Shown: positions 31,440 to 32,772 of the stretch, piece after piece
Position numbering within the stretch: the first letter of the stretch is position 1
Layout of the letters: every line of letters begins with the position of its first letter
Assembly (NCBI GenBank): GCA_032433595.1
Contig: JASWJB010000405.1
Span: 1-32,772 of the forward strand
DNA length: 32,772 bases
DNA from: Conoideocrella luteorostrata
Lineage: Eukaryota > Ascomycota > Sordariomycetes > Hypocreales > Clavicipitaceae
Direction of reading: 5' to 3'
The notes under the pieces: model-generated
Database searches by the model: none
What the model was told of the DNA's origin: nothing
What the model saw: only the letters and a program-made list of their open reading frames with translations
Position numbers and translations under genes: made by a program

Positions 31440-31775
31440 TTACTTTGGCTGTTTCTTGGCATACAATTCCTTGAGACCCTGGTTGTACGACATGATTGCG
31501 TCCTATTGCGCGTTAGTACAAGGGACCTCGATTTTAGCTGGGTTAAAAGTCAAACGCCTACACTCAAGACATACCATTAAGGACTGCGGCAAGTACCTGT
31601 GTATATAGTCAAGATACCTGGAATTAGGGCCGCGGAAAACAATGCCTGTCTTGCCATAGCTTATAATCTGATCAACAATCTGTTCCCCAAAAGCTGCAGC
31701 GGGTATTCCCTTAGGCTTAGAAACACCACTAGCCCATCCAGCAATAATACTAGATATAGAACTATAAATCGAGTC
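31440..31775 (-). pseudogene. 3' fragment of a short-chain dehydrogenase (Ayr1-like)
   Basis: Two clean exons encode only the C-terminal quarter of a fungal short-chain dehydrogenase/reductase related to 1-acyldihydroxyacetone-phosphate reductase. The model is complement(31440..31502, 31575..31775). The first piece reads DSIYSSISSIIAGWASG, KPKGI, and GIVFRGPNSRYLDYIHRYLPQ; the 72-nt intron (GTATGT to TAG) is followed by DAIMSYNQGLKELYAKKQPK and TAA. The nucleotide-binding TGxxxGIG region and the YxxxK active site are not found in the roughly 850 bp upstream on this strand. It is therefore a 5'-truncated copy, unless very long introns separate the rest. Possible origins are deletion or transposon-linked rearrangement. 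Confidence 0.7.
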
Positions 31776-32287
31776 CTGCTTGCACAACGGACGCGGCAGA
31801 GCGTTGCACGAGGCGGAGGGTTGTGTGAGGGCGTGTGCGGACTCCGCCGTTGGTAAAGCGGACTTTATAATGTAGGAGACTTAATTACGCAGTACTTGAA
31901 AGGATCCGGAGGATGTGGGGGCGAGATGCAAAGATGCGTGCGTTGGTAAGCAGAGTAAAGACACGCCTACTCAACGTGATCGGACAGGTATCCTAAGCAG
32001 CCGCGTCACCAAGATTGACAGCGAGCATGGTATCTCGCGGATCGAGAGGGATGGAAAGGTCGATTGCACATATTGCTGTTAAAGTGAATCCGTCAGGCAG
32101 GGGACCCTGGGTGACAGCATGGGGTTACATGGCCCCCATGTTTATGAAGGTGGCGCCCAACTCATGAAACACTGTACATACAGTACGGGCGCGATGGCAC
32201 CTGGGAAGTCCGCTCACAAATGACCATCAGGTGCTGACGCTGCAGCCTCTGCGTTGGGTGCATTGGATGACGCAGTACTCCGTACAT

Positions 32288-32318
<31 letters not shown>

Positions 32319-32622
32319 TAGAAGCGCGAGCTACTACGGAGTATAGCGACTGAATTATTCTGAACCCATGTGACGTGTGACAACGAGGCGGGATTGTTGT
32401 GGAGGCAGAGCAAGGAAAAGTTGGCACAAAGGATTCAAACAAACCAACTAACGAATCAAGTCAAGCCAGCGCCGATGGTCTCTGGCGACGGGCGGCCGTC
32501 TACCTAGTAATAAGCATTGGCCAAGGCTAGTCTGTTGCCTGTCATTGCATCTCTTTGTACGGAGTAGACGCTGCGGTCGGTCGTTTGGTTTCTCCTAGTC
32601 ACTGTCGCCGCTCTTTGGCAAA
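31776..32622. other. Intergenic region before the last gene
   Basis: No 5' exons of the dehydrogenase fragment were recognised here. The stretch holds a (TAA)n microsatellite flanked by inverted TACTCCGTA copies and one more TACGGAGTA at 32558, about 65 bp before the next start codon. Confidence 0.4.
32276..32343. repeat. (TAA)n microsatellite inside an inverted motif pair
   Basis: A pure TAA tract of 29 nt (32292-32320) is flanked by TACTCCGTA at 32276-32284 and TACGGAGTA at 32335-32343, which are exact inverted copies. The whole unit is 68 bp. Confidence 0.8.
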
Positions 32623-32682
32623 ATGTGTACTTCCGAAACAGAGTCGCTCAATTCTGCAATCAAGCGGCAGGTTCTGGCGCTC
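32623..32682 (+). CDS. Probable first exon of an unidentified gene
   Basis: ATG 32623, in context GGCAAAATGTG, opens a 20-codon exon, MCTSETESLNSAIKRQVLAL, ending at a strong GTAAGT donor (32683-32688). The following sequence is non-coding in style and ends in CTTTT repeats, as expected of an intron running off the window. Reading through the donor meets a stop within four codons, which supports splicing. The protein family cannot be recognised from 20 residues. Confidence 0.4.
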
Positions 32683-32772
32683 GTAAGTGAGACCTGAGGT
32701 CGTCACTAGAGCCCCGTGATTTTCGAAACTTGCAATTTTGATAGTAGCGACTTTTCTTTTTCTTTTTCTTTT

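Overview
The window is nuclear DNA of a filamentous ascomycete, most likely a sordariomycete and possibly Hypocreales (the placement is inferred from protein style and gene content, not from a search). The supporting signs are short GT-AG introns of 49-79 nt in most genes (one of 205 nt) with CTAAC-type branch sites, fungal core proteins, a secreted AA11-type oxygenase and a secreted proteinase K-like protease. Gene models below were spliced by hand and checked for phase.

Layout. The left part (1-13.6 kb) is housekeeping: the 3' end of ribosomal protein uL15 (L27a/L28), the Cdc7/Hsk1 replication kinase on the minus strand, the divergently transcribed condensin subunit 1 (Cnd1/Ycs4), a calcineurin-like phosphoesterase, and the RNA polymerase II CTD phosphatase Fcp1. 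Replication initiation and chromosome condensation thus share one promoter interval of about 0.8 kb. The middle (15.6-21.5 kb) holds two secreted-protein genes, an AA11-like lytic polysaccharide monooxygenase and a subtilase with its propeptide, followed by a protein with two NTF2/SnoaL-like folds.

The right part (22-31.8 kb) is accessory and strongly decayed. It holds a broken P-loop sulfotransferase-like gene, an intact MpaB-like (DUF2236) oxygenase gene, a relic of a NACHT-ankyrin NLR receptor gene, an intact O-methyltransferase gene with a 51-nt intron that reads through in frame, a broken FAD-linked oxidoreductase gene and a truncated short-chain dehydrogenase. The mix of oxygenase, methyltransferase, FAD enzyme and dehydrogenase resembles tailoring genes of secondary metabolism, but no core synthase is visible and over half the genes are dead. 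The window ends with the first exon of another gene.

Between genes, the 9-mer TACTCCGTA or its complement occurs twelve times exactly, always outside genes. A short dispersed repeat is shared between about 9.6 and 20.0 kb. No tRNA, rRNA, CRISPR or intact transposon was found. I did not find a convincing wholly new system; the best leads are the intergenic 9-mer, the decayed accessory block and the odd protein details listed.
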